Positions 43,853 through 53,158 of a DNA stretch of 64,000 nucleotides are shown one piece after another. The stretch comes from JBOCEF01 sp050586345 (GTDB taxonomy: Bacteria > Pseudomonadota > Alphaproteobacteria > Rhodobacterales > Rhodobacteraceae): the NCBI RefSeq assembly GCF_050586345.1, contig NZ_JBOCEF010000006.1, positions 62,001 through 126,000 on the forward strand. The letters run 5' to 3'. Position numbers and translations under genes: made by a program. Every line of letters starts with the position of its first letter. Position 1 is the stretch's first letter. The notes below the pieces were generated by a model that did not search any database, was not told where the DNA came from, and was given only the letters and a program-made list of their open reading frames with translations.

Positions 43853-44989
43853 TCAGCCCGCGCTGAACTGCTTGGCCAGCTTCAGCCCCTGGCCCTGGTA
43901 GTTCGAGCCGACCTCGCGCCCATAGAGGATGTCCGGCCGCTCGGCCATCGGTTCATACACGAGGCGGCCGACCTGCTGGCCATGCTCGAGCGCGAAGGGC
44001 GCCTCGAAGCAGCGGACCTCCAGCACCCCACGCGACCCCGCGCCGCCGGCGGCGTCATGGCCGAAACCGGGGTCGAAAAAGCCCGCGTAATGCACCCGGA
44101 ACTCCCCCGCCATCGCGAGGTAGGGGGCCATCTCGGCGGCGTAATCGGGCGGGATATGCACCGATTCGCGGCTCACCAGGATGTAGAACGCGCCGGGATC
44201 GAGGATGATCCCGCCTTCCGCGCGCGGATGCACCGGCTCCCAGAACTCCGCCGGGTCATAGGCCCCGATGCGGGAGAGGTCGATCAGCCCCGAATGCGGG
44301 CGCGCGCGCCAGCCCACGGGGGCGCCGTCGGCGCGGGGCGCCAGGTCGACCGAGAAGGCCAGCCCCTGGTCGATCCGCGCCTCCACGTCCACCAGCTTCT
44401 CGGCCGCGTGCAGCGCGCGCAGCGCCGCGTCGGACATCGGCCCGTCGCCGCGGCGGAAGCGGATCTGGTTCAGCCGCTCCCCCGCGCGGGCGAGGACCGA
44501 GAAGCTGCGCGGGCTGATCTCGGCATAGAGCGGGCCGTCATAGCCCGCGGGCACCCGGTCGAACTCCTCGCCGTTGTCGGCGATCAGGCGGGTGAACAGG
44601 TCCAGCCGCCCCGAGGAGCTTTTCGCATTGGCGGCGGCGGAGACGTCTTCGGGCAGCGACAGGCGTTCCTGGAGCGGCACGAGATAGACGCAGCCCTTCT
44701 CCAGCGCCGCGCCCTCGGCCAGGTCGATGCGGTGCATGGCGAAGCGGGAGAGGCGGTCGGCGACGGTGGCCCCGGCGCCGGGCAGGAAGCTGGCGCGGAC
44801 GCGCCAGGCGGTGCGGCCAAGGCGCAGGTCGAGGCTGGCGGGCTGGATCAGCGCGTCCGGCACGCCCCCCTCGGCGGCGATCTCGCCGCGGGCGATCATC
44901 TCGCGGATGCGCTGGGACGGGACGACGCCTTCGGCGTGCGGACGGGCGGCGGGCCCGGCGACGGCGGGATCGGCTTCGGTCCGGGACAT
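43853..44989 (-). CDS. dcd: 2'-deoxycytidine 5'-triphosphate deaminase, double-length form
   Basis: 378 residues, about twice the enterobacterial Dcd. It is annotated in Alphaproteobacteria as a fused two-domain protein. The first half has ALIQPASLDLRLG and KSSSGRLDLFTRLIADNGEEFD; the second has HSGLIDLSRIGAYDPAEFWEP and GREVGSNYQGQG. It makes dUTP from dCTP for thymidylate synthesis. It converges on the small secreted protein gene with 7 bases between. Whether both halves are catalytic cannot be read here. Confidence 0.9.
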   Translation of the reverse strand: MSRTEADPAVAGPAARPHAEGVVPSQRIREMIARGEIAAEGGVPDALIQPASLDLRLGRTAWRVRASFLPGAGATVADRLSRFAMHRIDLAEGAALEKGCVYLVPLQERLSLPEDVSAAANAKSSSGRLDLFTRLIADNGEEFDRVPAGYDGPLYAEISPRSFSVLARAGERLNQIRFRRGDGPMSDAALRALHAAEKLVDVEARIDQGLAFSVDLAPRADGAPVGWRARPHSGLIDLSRIGAYDPAEFWEPVHPRAEGGIILDPGAFYILVSRESVHIPPDYAAEMAPYLAMAGEFRVHYAGFFDPGFGHDAAGGAGSRGVLEVRCFEAPFALEHGQQVGRLVYEPMAERPDILYGREVGSNYQGQGLKLAKQFSAG

Positions 44990-45040
44990 GCTGCGGCCCT
45001 CCCCTGCGGGGCCGCCGCTTCAGGCGGCCTGAAAAACGAA

Positions 45041-45064
45041 ACGCCGGCCCCGAAGGGCCGGCGT
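45041..45064 (-). terminator. Intrinsic terminator of tRNA-Pro
   Basis: A 10-base-pair perfect stem (ACGCCGGCCC and its complement) closes on CGAA. On the minus strand it is followed by TTCGTTTTTC, just past the tRNA-Pro CCA end. Confidence 0.88.
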
Positions 45065-45069
45065 CCGAT

Positions 45070-45146
45070 TGGTCGGGCTGGCGAGATTCGAACTCACGAC
45101 CTTCCGTCCCCCAGACGGACGCGCTACCAAGCTGCGCTACAGCCCG
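45070..45146 (-). tRNA. tRNA-Pro (anticodon GGG), CCA encoded
   Basis: 77 bases with the 3' CCA. The acceptor stem CGGGCTG pairs with CAGCCCG. The anticodon stem TCCGT/ACGGA closes the loop CTGGGGG, giving anticodon GGG. The T-loop TTCGAAT and D-loop TTGGTA are in place. Confidence 0.97.
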
Positions 45147-45487
45147 CTGCCGGAGGGGTGGATACGCCGGGACGCGCGGGGACGCAAGGGGGAATTCGCA
45201 AGGATCCACCATCCTTTGCCCGCCGCCCGGCGCGGTGTTCCGGGGCGGCCCGGCGCGGCGCGCGCGGCGGGGCCCCGGCGCCCGGGTCGGGGCGGCGCGC
45301 GGCAGGCGTGGATCGGGTTAAACGGGGGCCCGGCGGCGCGCCGCCGGGCGGCGGCGGGCAGGGGCGCGGCGCTTCGGGCGCGGGGTGCGATTGTGCGGGC
45401 GCGCGCGCGGCTGTGCGGCGGCAGGCGGCGGCAGGCGGCGGCCCCGGACCCGGCCCGGGGCGCGCGCGGCGGCGCGAAGGGGCGGCG
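45147..45487. other. Gene-free GC-rich stretch upstream of tRNA-Pro and past the MerR gene
   Basis: Extremely GC-rich low-complexity sequence. The only structure I see is a small hairpin, AAGGAT/ATCCTT around CCACC, near 45200-45214. It probably carries the tRNA-Pro promoter, but no clear -35/-10 was found. Confidence 0.4.
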
Positions 45488-46189
45488 TCAGCCCGCCCGG
45501 CGCTTTCCGGCCCCGCCCGCGGCGCGGCGGCGCGCGGGGGCGGCGCAGTCGACGTCCTCCATCCCCTCGGACGGATCGGCGCACAGGCGGGCATGGAGCG
45601 ATTCCAGCCGCTCCAGCGTCTCGCGCAGGGCGCCGCGCAGGGCGGCCTCGGCGGGCGCTTGGGCGGCGGCGTCCGGGCCGTCGGCGGCTCCGCCAGCGCC
45701 GCCCTTCGCGCCCGGGGGGGCGCTTTGCAGCGTGGGGACGGGGATCGGCGCGCCGGCGTCGTCTTGGGCCTCGTCCCCGGCTTGCGCCGCGTCGAGGTCG
45801 GCGCCCTGCGGCGCATCGGGGCGGCGCGCGGGGCGCTTCGGGGCGGTCTGCTTCGGGGCGGTCTGCTTGGGGGCGGTGGGCGCGGCGGCCTCGGGGGCCG
45901 CGGTCTCGGGCGGTTGCACGCCCTGCGCGCGGCCCGCGACATGGCGCACGCCGCGTTCGCGGAGCACCTTCTGCACGCCCTTGATGGTCAGCCCGTCCAC
46001 ATAGAGCAGGTCGCGGATCCCGGTCAGCAGGTTCACGTCCTCGGGGCGGTAATAGCGCCGCCCGCCGCCGCGCTTGACGGGTTTGACCTGGGTGAACTTC
46101 GTCTCCCAGAAGCGCAGCACGTGGGCCGGGACGTCCAGCGCGTCGCTGACCTCGGATATGGTGCGGAACGCATCCGGCGACTTGACCAT
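45488..46189 (-). CDS. MerR-family transcriptional regulator next to ihfA
   Basis: 233 residues. The MerR-like winged helix (FRTISEVSDALDVPAHVLRFWETKF and GGGRRYYRPEDVNLL) covers about 8-75. The rest is a disordered Ala/Pro-rich linker with the duplicated APKQTAPKQTAPKR, and a C-terminal helix (LRETLERLESLHARL). No metal-binding cysteine loop is seen, so the signal is unknown. The order ihfA then this MerR gene is common in Rhodobacterales, and the two are 113 bases apart on one strand. Confidence 0.85.
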   Translation of the reverse strand: MVKSPDAFRTISEVSDALDVPAHVLRFWETKFTQVKPVKRGGGRRYYRPEDVNLLTGIRDLLYVDGLTIKGVQKVLRERGVRHVAGRAQGVQPPETAAPEAAAPTAPKQTAPKQTAPKRPARRPDAPQGADLDAAQAGDEAQDDAGAPIPVPTLQSAPPGAKGGAGGAADGPDAAAQAPAEAALRGALRETLERLESLHARLCADPSEGMEDVDCAAPARRRAAGGAGKRRAG

Positions 46190-46302
46190 GCTCCTGCCCG
46201 CTCCGCTCCGACGTCTTTCACATGACCCGCCGCGGCAGGTCGGCCACGCCCCGCGCCGCCGCGGCCGGAACCGGCGCGGCGGGGGAGCCTGCGGACAGCT
46301 TC

Positions 46303-46608
46303 TCAGCCGCCGCTTAGGTTTTCGTTGATCCGGTCCTTGAGGATGTGGCTCGGCCGGAACACGAGCACGCGGCGCGGCTCGATCGGCACTTCTTCCCCGG
46401 TTTTCGGATTGCGGCCCATGCGGGCCCCTTTCTCGCGCACCGCGAAGGTGCCGAACGAGGAGATCTTCACCGATTCCCCGTCAACCAGCGCGGTGGAGAT
46501 GTGGGAGAGGATGCTCTCCACCAGCTCGGCCGATTCGTTACGCGACAGGCCGACTTCACGGTAGACGGCCTCCGTCAGATCGAGCCGGGTGTAGGTTTTG
46601 CCCGCCAC
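46303..46608 (-). CDS. ihfA: Integration host factor subunit alpha
   Basis: 101 residues, normal length. The DNA-bending beta arm with GRNPKTGEEVPIEPRRVLVF and the N-terminal helices (LDLTEAVYREVGLSRNESAELVESIL) identify IhfA. As a heterodimer with IhfB it bends DNA at specific sites and assists sigma-54 promoters such as the one proposed before nasT. Confidence 0.95.
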   Translation of the reverse strand: MAGKTYTRLDLTEAVYREVGLSRNESAELVESILSHISTALVDGESVKISSFGTFAVREKGARMGRNPKTGEEVPIEPRRVLVFRPSHILKDRINENLSGG

Positions 46609-46810
46609 GGCGTCCTCCTGCGATTCCTGCGCGGAGGAGCGTCATTGAAAATCACGCCCGCGCCCCCCCGTTTCGCTGAAGCGTAGGCGGTCAGCGGATT
46701 GTGAGTCAATGTCAATGGCTTGGCGGGGGGCGCGCCCATGGGGCCGCAGGGGCGCAAGAGGGGCGCCGCAAAGGCGCGGCGGGGCGCGCGCGGCGGGGCG
46801 CGGCGGGGCC

Positions 46811-47218
46811 TCAGCGGCGCGGTTCGACCAGGACGACATGCTCCGGCCAGCGCAGGCGGCGCGCGCCCGTCTTCGCCCGGCGCAGCTTGCCGGGGACGAC
46901 CCGCAGGCGGTCGCGGAACAGGTTGGCCGGGTGCATCCGCGCGCCCGCCAGCGCCTCGGGCAGTTCGGCTTTCGTGGCGGGGAGGGGGCCGCGGTTCGCC
47001 TCGAAGCGGAAGCCCGCCAGCCACAGGGCGCGGACCTTGTCCCATTGCGCGCGGTCGCGGCGACGCGGGGCCTTGAAGGCGGCGCCCATGTCGGCCAGCG
47101 GGGCGCGGCAGCGCGGGCAGCGTTCGCGCCCCGTCGCGGGGCGTTTCCAGGAGGTGCGGCAGGCGAAGCAGGCATGGGCCCGGCGGTTGACCGCGCCGTA
47201 TCGCTGGAAATCGGCCAT
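46811..47218 (-). CDS. Small zinc-ribbon-like hypothetical protein
   Basis: 135 residues. Two CxxC knuckles (Cys17, Cys20 in CFAC and Cys34, Cys37 in CPRC) form a likely zinc ribbon near the N terminus. The remainder is basic, with RDRAQWDKVRALWLAGFRFE and a C-terminal arginine-rich end, which suggests nucleic-acid binding. I do not recognise the family. It lies 26 bases after the fabH stop on the same strand and is probably the last gene of the plsX-fabH unit. Confidence 0.65.
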   Translation of the reverse strand: MADFQRYGAVNRRAHACFACRTSWKRPATGRERCPRCRAPLADMGAAFKAPRRRDRAQWDKVRALWLAGFRFEANRGPLPATKAELPEALAGARMHPANLFRDRLRVVPGKLRRAKTGARRLRWPEHVVLVEPRR

Positions 47219-47244
47219 CTGCGGCGCGCGGGCGGCGGGGCCGC

Positions 47245-48222
47245 TTACCAGCGCATCGCCGCGGCGCCCCAGGCGAGGCCGCCGCCGATGGCTTCCATCA
47301 GCAGCAGGTCGCCGCGCTTCACCAGCCCGCGCGCGTGCCATTCGGACAGGGCCAGCGGGATCGAGGCGGCCGAGGTGTTGCCGTGCTCGGCCACCGTCAT
47401 CACCACCTTCTCCATCGGAAGGCCGGTCTTCTTGGCGGTCGATTCGATGATGCGGGAATTGGCCTGGTGCGGGACCAGCCAGTCCACCTCCTCCGAGCCC
47501 GCGCCGATCTCGTCCAGCGCCTCGTGCGCCACCTCGGCCAGCTTGGTGACCGCGTGCTGGAAGACCTTGCGCCCCTCCATCCGCAGGAAACCGGCGGTCT
47601 GGGTGGTGGACGGGCCGCCATCGACATAGAGCAGGTTGTTGTAGGCGCCGTCGGAATGCAGCTTCACCGACAGCACGCCGCGGTCGGTCTTGTCGCCCGC
47701 GCCTTCCTCGGCCGTCAGGATCAGCGCGCCGGCGCCGTCGCCGAACAGCACGCAGGTGCCGCGGTCGGACCAGTCCATGATCCGGCTGAAGGTCTCGGCC
47801 CCGATCACCATCACCGTCTTCGCCTGGCCGGTGACGATCAGCGCGTTGGCGGTGGAGAGAGCGTACATGAACCCGGCGCAGACGGCGGCGACGTCGAAGG
47901 CGAAGCCGCCCTTCATGCCGATCTCGTGCTGCACGCGGGTGGCGGTGGAGGGGAAGGTCTGGTCGGGCGTCGCGGTCGCAAGGACGATGGCGTCGAGCTC
48001 GGACGCCTCCATCCCGGCCTTGGCCAGCGCGTCCCGGGCGGCTTCGGCGGCGAGGTCCGAGGTCTTCTGGTGCGGCGCCGCGAAACGCCGGCGCTTGATG
48101 CCGGACCGGGCCTGGATCCACTCGTCCGACGTGTCGAGCGTTTTCGTGAACTCGTCGTTTTCTACAACACGTTCAGGCAGGTAGTGGCCGCATGCGACGG
48201 GTGCGGCGCGCAGGACGCTCAT
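47245..48222 (-). CDS. fabH: Beta-ketoacyl-ACP synthase III
   Basis: 325 residues. The catalytic triad is visible: Cys in VAAVCAGFMYAL, His in WLVPHQANSR and Asn in AEHGNTSAASIP. It starts fatty-acid synthesis by condensing acetyl-CoA with malonyl-ACP. The ATG shares one base with the plsX stop (TGATG), so the two are translationally coupled, as in most Proteobacteria. Confidence 0.96.
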   Translation of the reverse strand: MSVLRAAPVACGHYLPERVVENDEFTKTLDTSDEWIQARSGIKRRRFAAPHQKTSDLAAEAARDALAKAGMEASELDAIVLATATPDQTFPSTATRVQHEIGMKGGFAFDVAAVCAGFMYALSTANALIVTGQAKTVMVIGAETFSRIMDWSDRGTCVLFGDGAGALILTAEEGAGDKTDRGVLSVKLHSDGAYNNLLYVDGGPSTTQTAGFLRMEGRKVFQHAVTKLAEVAHEALDEIGAGSEEVDWLVPHQANSRIIESTAKKTGLPMEKVVMTVAEHGNTSAASIPLALSEWHARGLVKRGDLLLMEAIGGGLAWGAAAMRW

Positions 48223-49364
48223 CAGAAGCTCTTTCCAGCGTGATTTGATCCGGGCTGCGCAGCTTGCTGCGCCTGCGCAAGCTTTGCAACCTGTTCCGCC
48301 ACGCGTTGCGGAAATGCGGTTCGCCCCATGGTGGCGGCCAGCTTGATCGCCGCCGCCACGCCGGTCGCGTCCGCGCCGCCATGGGATTTCACCACGGCGC
48401 CGTTCAGCCCGAGGAACACGCCCCCGTTGACCCGGCGCGGGTCGATCTTGGCCCGCATCCGCTGCAGCGAGGTATAGGCCGCCAGCGCGGCGAGGCGGGA
48501 GATCACCGAGTGCTTGAACGCGTCGCGCAGCGATTCGGAGATGAAGGACGCGGTGCCCTCGGCCGTCTTCAGCGCGATGTTGCCGGTGAAGCCGTCGGTG
48601 ACGATCACGTCGACCCGGTCCGAGAGGATGTCGCCGCCCTCGACGAAGCCGACGAACCGGGCCTGGGCGCCGGGGCGGGAGCACTCCGCCTCCATCAGCG
48701 CATAGGCCTCGGACATCTCCTCGCCGCCCTTGCCGTCCTCGGAGCCGACATTGAGCAGGCCGATCCGAGGATGCTCCAGCCCCTTGCCGATGCGGGCGTA
48801 TTCCGCGCCCATCACCGCGAATTGCAGCAGGTTCAGCGGGTCCGCGCGGACCCCGGCGCCGACATCGAGGACGATGTTGTGCCCGTGCCTGTTGCGCGAC
48901 GGCCAGAACACGGCGATCGCCGGGCGGTCGACGCCCGGCGCCTTGCGCAGCTTGAGCATGGAGAGCGCCATCAGCGCGCCGGTGTTGCCGCAGGAGACGA
49001 CCGTGGCCGCCTCGCCGCCCTGCACCGCCTCGATGGCGGACAGCATCGACGTGCCCCGCGCCTGGCGGACCACGCGCGACGGCTTGGCGTCCATCGGCAC
49101 CACGCCCTCGACATGCCGGATCTCGACCCGGTCGCGCAGGTGGGCGCGCTTGCGCAGCAGGCGCTGCAGCTTGGCCGCGTCGCCATGCACGATGAAGTTC
49201 AGGTCCGGGGTTTCCGCGGCGAACTTGGCGATGCCCGCGACCACGGGCGCGGGGCCCTTGTCGCCGGACATCGCGTCCACCGAAATCACGCGCGACGCAT
49301 CGCGCGCGCCCTCGACCGCCGCGGCGGCGGCGTGAGGCTGGGGCTCGGGCGTCTGCTCGGGCAT
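48222..49364 (-). CDS. plsX: Phosphate acyltransferase PlsX
   Basis: 380 residues from ATG 49364, which has GTGAGAG upstream; an in-frame ATG at 49448 would add 28 residues and cannot be excluded. VISVDAMSGDKGP, VVSCGNTGALMA, LLNVGSEDGKGGE and VIVTDGFTGNIALKTAEG are typical of PlsX, which makes acyl-phosphate from acyl-ACP for phospholipid synthesis. Motif one reads AMSGD where many have AMGGD. Upstream rpmF and downstream fabH complete the usual cluster. Confidence 0.94.
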   Translation of the reverse strand: MPEQTPEPQPHAAAAAVEGARDASRVISVDAMSGDKGPAPVVAGIAKFAAETPDLNFIVHGDAAKLQRLLRKRAHLRDRVEIRHVEGVVPMDAKPSRVVRQARGTSMLSAIEAVQGGEAATVVSCGNTGALMALSMLKLRKAPGVDRPAIAVFWPSRNRHGHNIVLDVGAGVRADPLNLLQFAVMGAEYARIGKGLEHPRIGLLNVGSEDGKGGEEMSEAYALMEAECSRPGAQARFVGFVEGGDILSDRVDVIVTDGFTGNIALKTAEGTASFISESLRDAFKHSVISRLAALAAYTSLQRMRAKIDPRRVNGGVFLGLNGAVVKSHGGADATGVAAAIKLAATMGRTAFPQRVAEQVAKLAQAQQAAQPGSNHAGKSF

Positions 49365-49516
49365 GTCCGCTCTCACGTCCGGCGCCCCTTCCCCTGCGTC
49401 ATCCGCACGGGGCGCGAGGGGCGGGCGAGGGGCCGCGTCGTCACGCATGAATCAGCGCGCCGCCCGAAGGCGACGCGCGGCGGCGCGGCCGGAAGGGGCG
49501 GGGTGCGCCGCCCGGC

Positions 49517-49717
49517 TCACTCTTCGTCGAGATCCACGTCCTCGACCGTCGCGACGACCTCGCGGCCGCCGTAATGGCCGCAGGAGCCGCAGACATGGTG
49601 CGGGCGACGCAGCTCGCCGCAGTTCGGGCACTCGTTGTAGGAGCCCGGCACCAGCGCGTCGTGCGCCCGGCGCATGTTCCGCTTGGACGGGGAGACTTTA
49701 TTCTGGGGGACCGCCAT
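49517..49717 (-). CDS. rpmF: 50S ribosomal protein L32
   Basis: 66 residues. MAVPQNKVSPSKRNMRRAHDAL is the standard L32 N terminus. The four-cysteine zinc ribbon (CPNCGE and CGSCG) marks the zinc-dependent form. It lies upstream of plsX on the same strand, the classic rpmF-plsX-fabH order. Confidence 0.97.
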   Translation of the reverse strand: MAVPQNKVSPSKRNMRRAHDALVPGSYNECPNCGELRRPHHVCGSCGHYGGREVVATVEDVDLDEE

Positions 49718-50150
49718 GACCTCGACCCTTCATCTCTGCTTGCGTGCCCTTGCGCTTCGATGCGCGGGCCGCCGTTTCCGGGCGCCCCGCGGGACGCCGC
49801 CTCGCCCCCGTGGGGACATCCTCAAACTCTATCTCTCGCGACCGCCTGGCCGTTCCCCCTGGGGGGGGGCGGGCCGGTCGGCGCGCCGCCCATCCCGCCG
49901 CACGGCCCGTTCGGGGCGGCGGCGACAGGAAACGACTCCCCTGGCGGCGAGACGCGGAACATACTCGAAGCCCCCGCGAGGGCAAGGGGATTCTCGGGCC
50001 CGCGCCCCCCGTTTTCCCCGGTGCGGGGCGCAAAGGGCGCGGTTCGCGTCGCCGCGGGGGCGGGCGGGGGCCGCGCGGGGCGCTTCGCGGGCGTCCCGGG
50101 GGCGTCCCGCTGGCCCCGGGCGGCGGCCCGGCAGGGGCGTCCCGGGCGCC
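49718..50150. other. Gene-free stretch between yceD and rpmF
   Basis: 433 bases of mostly GC-rich sequence. It must carry the rpmF promoter unless transcription comes from yceD. I found no convincing promoter, repeat or RNA structure. Confidence 0.35.
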
Positions 50151-50720
50151 TCAGTCCTCGTCCTTCTCCAGCTTCGCCTTCAGCTCGGCCAGCGCGGCGA
50201 AGGGCCTGGGGCGGGCCTCCTCGTCCGTGATCTCGTCGGCGTTCTTCGGCGCGGAGGAGGCGCGGGCGAAGGCGATCCCCTCGGCCCGCGGATAGGGGTC
50301 GAGCACGAGCGCCGCCGCTTCCGCCGCCGCCTCGCCGGGGTCGATGAACCGCCCGAGCGGCTCCGGCTCGTCATCCTCCTCGGGGTCGAGATCGACCTCG
50401 AGGCTCTCGTCCGCCTCCGGCAGGTCGGGCAGGTAGAGGCGGGTGAACGGCTCCTCGATCAACTGGTCGACGGGCTCCAGCGTCACCACGCAGGTCTGGG
50501 TGATGCGGGCGCGGATCTCGGCGGTCAGGCGCCAGCCGGCGCCCTCGGGGGACAGGCGCCCCTCGACCGCGAAGCGCTTCACCTTGCGCGCGCCGAAGCG
50601 TTCGGCCAGCGCCGCGCGCTCCTGCCCGTCGGCGGTCTCCTTGAAGGTCCTGCCCTCGGGGGGAAGGGCCGAGACCTTGATGGGGCGGGGGAATTCGGGC
50701 GCGGGGGCGTCGGTCTGCAT
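50151..50720 (-). CDS. DUF177 / YceD-family protein
   Basis: 189 residues from ATG 50720 with AGGAGAG upstream. The core has ITQTCVVTLEPVDQLIEEPFTRLYLP, the usual DUF177 pattern, then a strongly acidic stretch (EVDLDPEEDDEPEPLG). YceD proteins usually precede rpmF and have been linked to 23S rRNA biogenesis in E. coli and plants. Position supports the call, although the gap to rpmF is unusually long here. Confidence 0.88.
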   Translation of the reverse strand: MQTDAPAPEFPRPIKVSALPPEGRTFKETADGQERAALAERFGARKVKRFAVEGRLSPEGAGWRLTAEIRARITQTCVVTLEPVDQLIEEPFTRLYLPDLPEADESLEVDLDPEEDDEPEPLGRFIDPGEAAAEAAALVLDPYPRAEGIAFARASSAPKNADEITDEEARPRPFAALAELKAKLEKDED

Positions 50721-51104
50721 CGGGCTCTCCTGCCGCTCGGGCCGCGGCCCCGGCGAAGGGGCGCGCCGTCGGGGGCGAAAGGGGGGGGCGCGGGTCCGGG
50801 GCGGGGTCCGCCCGGCGCCCGCGCCGCCATCCAGCGCGGTCCTGCACCGGCCCGCGCCGTTGCGCAAGGGGCGGCGTGCGCGGGGGCGGGGCGGGCCGGG
50901 GCGGCGCCTGCCGCGCGCGGCGGCGCGGCGCGGCATCGCCGGGGGCCGCGGTCCGCTTGAATTTACACGATGCGCGGGGTAGGTGAACCTCTGTCGCGTC
51001 CCGCCCGCGTCCCCCGGTTTCCACCGGGGACGCGCGCCGGGCGCGGCGGCCCGGGCCGGCCTGCCGCCGCCGCCGGGCCGGAGCCTGAAGTCAAGGAGCC
51101 GCCC
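50721..51104. other. Divergent gene-free stretch between yceD and bamE
   Basis: 384 bases, mostly GC-rich. It must hold the promoters of both divergent genes. An A/T-containing patch (AATTTACACGATG near 50960) is the best promoter region I can see; no firm -35/-10 pair. The bamE ribosome site AAGGAG is at 51093-51098. Confidence 0.35.
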
Positions 51105-51584
51105 ATGGCCGACCGCACTCGTTCCCCGCGCCGCCTTCCCGTCCTGGCGGCGGCCGCGGCGCTGACCGCCCTGGCGGCGTGCGAGCCCGTCGTCACCACC
51201 CATGGCTACGCCCCGCCCGAGGAGCGCCTGGCCCAGATCCAGCCCGGCGTCGACGGCATGGAATCGGTGCAGCGCAAGGTCGGCCGCCCCTCGACCTCGG
51301 GCGTGATCCGCGCCAACACCTGGTACTACATGGGCGCCACCTTCGAGACGATGGGCTGGTCCGGTCCGCAGGAGACGGAGCGCCGCGTGGTCGCGATCAA
51401 TTTCGGCGGCGACGGGCTGGTCGCCTCGGTGGACCAGTACGGGCTCGAGGACGGGCGGATCATCAACCTCGTGACCCGCACCACCCCGACCTATGGGCGC
51501 GAGATGACGGTGCTGCAGCAGATCTTCGGCAACCTCGGCAACATCTCGGCCGAGAACGCGCCGGAAGGCTTCCTGGGCCAGTAA
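51105..51584 (+). CDS. bamE: Outer membrane protein assembly factor BamE (SmpA/OmlA)
   Basis: 159 residues from ATG 51105. A lipoprotein signal peptide ends in the lipobox LAAC with Cys26 as the lipidated residue. The SmpA/OmlA domain follows, with ERLAQIQPGVDGMESVQRKVGRPST and WYYMGATFE. It is a small lipoprotein of the BAM complex that inserts beta-barrel proteins in the outer membrane. The divergent bamE/yceD pair is common in Alphaproteobacteria. A bidirectional terminator follows. Confidence 0.92.
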   Translation: MADRTRSPRRLPVLAAAAALTALAACEPVVTTHGYAPPEERLAQIQPGVDGMESVQRKVGRPSTSGVIRANTWYYMGATFETMGWSGPQETERRVVAINFGGDGLVASVDQYGLEDGRIINLVTRTTPTYGREMTVLQQIFGNLGNISAENAPEGFLGQ

Positions 51585-51610
51585 CCGGGCCGTCCCCCCG
51601 GCGGGAAACG

Positions 51611-51643
51611 AAAAAGACCGGCGCGAGGAGCGCCGGTCTTTTT
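51611..51643. terminator. Bidirectional terminator between bamE and the MFS gene
   Basis: A 14-base-pair perfect stem (AAAAAGACCGGCGC and its complement) closes on GAGGA. It has A and T runs on both flanks, so it can serve both convergent genes. Confidence 0.93.
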
Positions 51644-51695
51644 GTTTGCGCCGCCCTGGGCGGGGCAGGAGGGGCGCCGCGGCCCCCCGCCGCCG

Positions 51696-52937
51696 TCACG
51701 CCGGGTCGGGCCGCCGCACCACGAACCACAGCAGCGCGCCGCCCGCCAGCGCCAGGAACGGCGCCATGGCGAGGTTCACGGCCGTCCACCCCTCCACCGG
51801 GTCGCCCCCGGCGCAGTTCATCAGCCCGCCCGAGGCCAGCGAGGCCACCGTCACCAGGCCGAACACCATGAAGTCGTTCATGCCCTGCACCTTGGCCCGC
51901 TCCTCGACCGAGTGGGTGGAGGCGAGCATCGAGGTCGCGCCGATGAAGCCGAAGTTCCAGCCGATCCCGAGCAGGAACAGCGCGACGTAGAAATTCTCCA
52001 GCTCCACGCCCATCAGCGCCACGATCCCCGCGCCCATCAGGATGGCGAGGCCGGTGGCGATGATCGTCTCCACCCCGAAGCGGTTGATCAGCCGGCCGGT
52101 GAAGAAGCTCGGGGCGAACATCGCGAGGACGTGGACGGTGACGATGTCCGCCGCGTCGTTGGTCTCGAACCCGCAGCCGACCACCGCCAGGGGCGTCGAG
52201 GTCATCACCAGGTTCATCAGCGCGTAGCTGACCATCGCGCAGATGATCGCCACCGCCACCTTCGGCGTCGCCAGAAGCTGCGCCACGCTGCGGCCCTTGT
52301 AGTCGTGCTTGAGCACCCGCTTCGGGCGCGGCGCGTCGAGCAGGAAGAACACCGGCGCCGCGATCACGTTCAGCCCGATGACCGCGAGATACGCCCCCGC
52401 GAAGGGAATGCCGATCACCGCGTCCTGGGTCAGCTTCACCAGCTGCGGGCCGATGATCGCGCTCGCCAGCCCGCCCGCCATCACCATCGAGATCGCCCGC
52501 GGCCGGTACTCTTCCGACGCCGCGTCGGCCGCGGCGAAGCGGTAGAAGCCCTGCGCCGACATGTAGATCCCCGTCAGCAGGGACCCCAGCAGCAGCAGCG
52601 GGAAGGACCCGAACCACATCGCCGCCGCCGACAGCGCCGCCCCCAGCGCCCCGCCGGTCGCCCCGAGGAAGAACCCCGTGCGCCGCCCGCGCCGCCCCAT
52701 GATCGTCGACACCATCGGGGCCGAGAGCATGGAGCCGAGCACGATCAGCGAGATCGGCAGCGTCGCGAGGCAGGCGATGGGCGAGAGCATCTGTCCCGCC
52801 AGCCCCCCGAGCACGAAGTTGACCGGCATCTGCGCGCCCAGGACGGCCTGGGCGGTGACGAGCACCTTGACGTTGCGGCGGGCGCGCGCGTCGTCATCGG
52901 CGGGGGTGGCGGGGCCTTGCGGCATGGAATTCGTCAT
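51696..52937 (-). CDS. Major facilitator superfamily transporter
   Basis: 413 residues with about 12 hydrophobic segments. The MFS loop between helices 2 and 3 appears as STIMGRRGRRTGFFLGA, and a matching loop in the second half as TGRLINRFGVETII. The long central loop has DAPRPKRVLKHDYKGRSVAQLL. It would be a proton-driven inner-membrane exporter or importer; the sequence does not reveal the substrate. The gene stands alone, convergent with bamE. Confidence 0.85.
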   Translation of the reverse strand: MTNSMPQGPATPADDDARARRNVKVLVTAQAVLGAQMPVNFVLGGLAGQMLSPIACLATLPISLIVLGSMLSAPMVSTIMGRRGRRTGFFLGATGGALGAALSAAAMWFGSFPLLLLGSLLTGIYMSAQGFYRFAAADAASEEYRPRAISMVMAGGLASAIIGPQLVKLTQDAVIGIPFAGAYLAVIGLNVIAAPVFFLLDAPRPKRVLKHDYKGRSVAQLLATPKVAVAIICAMVSYALMNLVMTSTPLAVVGCGFETNDAADIVTVHVLAMFAPSFFTGRLINRFGVETIIATGLAILMGAGIVALMGVELENFYVALFLLGIGWNFGFIGATSMLASTHSVEERAKVQGMNDFMVFGLVTVASLASGGLMNCAGGDPVEGWTAVNLAMAPFLALAGGALLWFVVRRPDPA

Positions 52938-53158
52938 GGCGCCTTACGATTACAGCGGGCGCGTGCGCGCGAAAAGCGCAATTCACGCGCCCCGGGCGTT
53001 CTTTTCCGCGCGGCCCTGCGCGCCGGCCTGCGCGTTGGCTTGCGCGCGGTCCCCCCGGGCCCCGCGCGCCGACCCGTCCCGGCGGGGTTCCCGGCGCTCC
53101 CTCGCCGCGCTAGGCTCCGCCCCTGAACGGAGCATGATCCGGGGAAGGGAGCCTGCCG

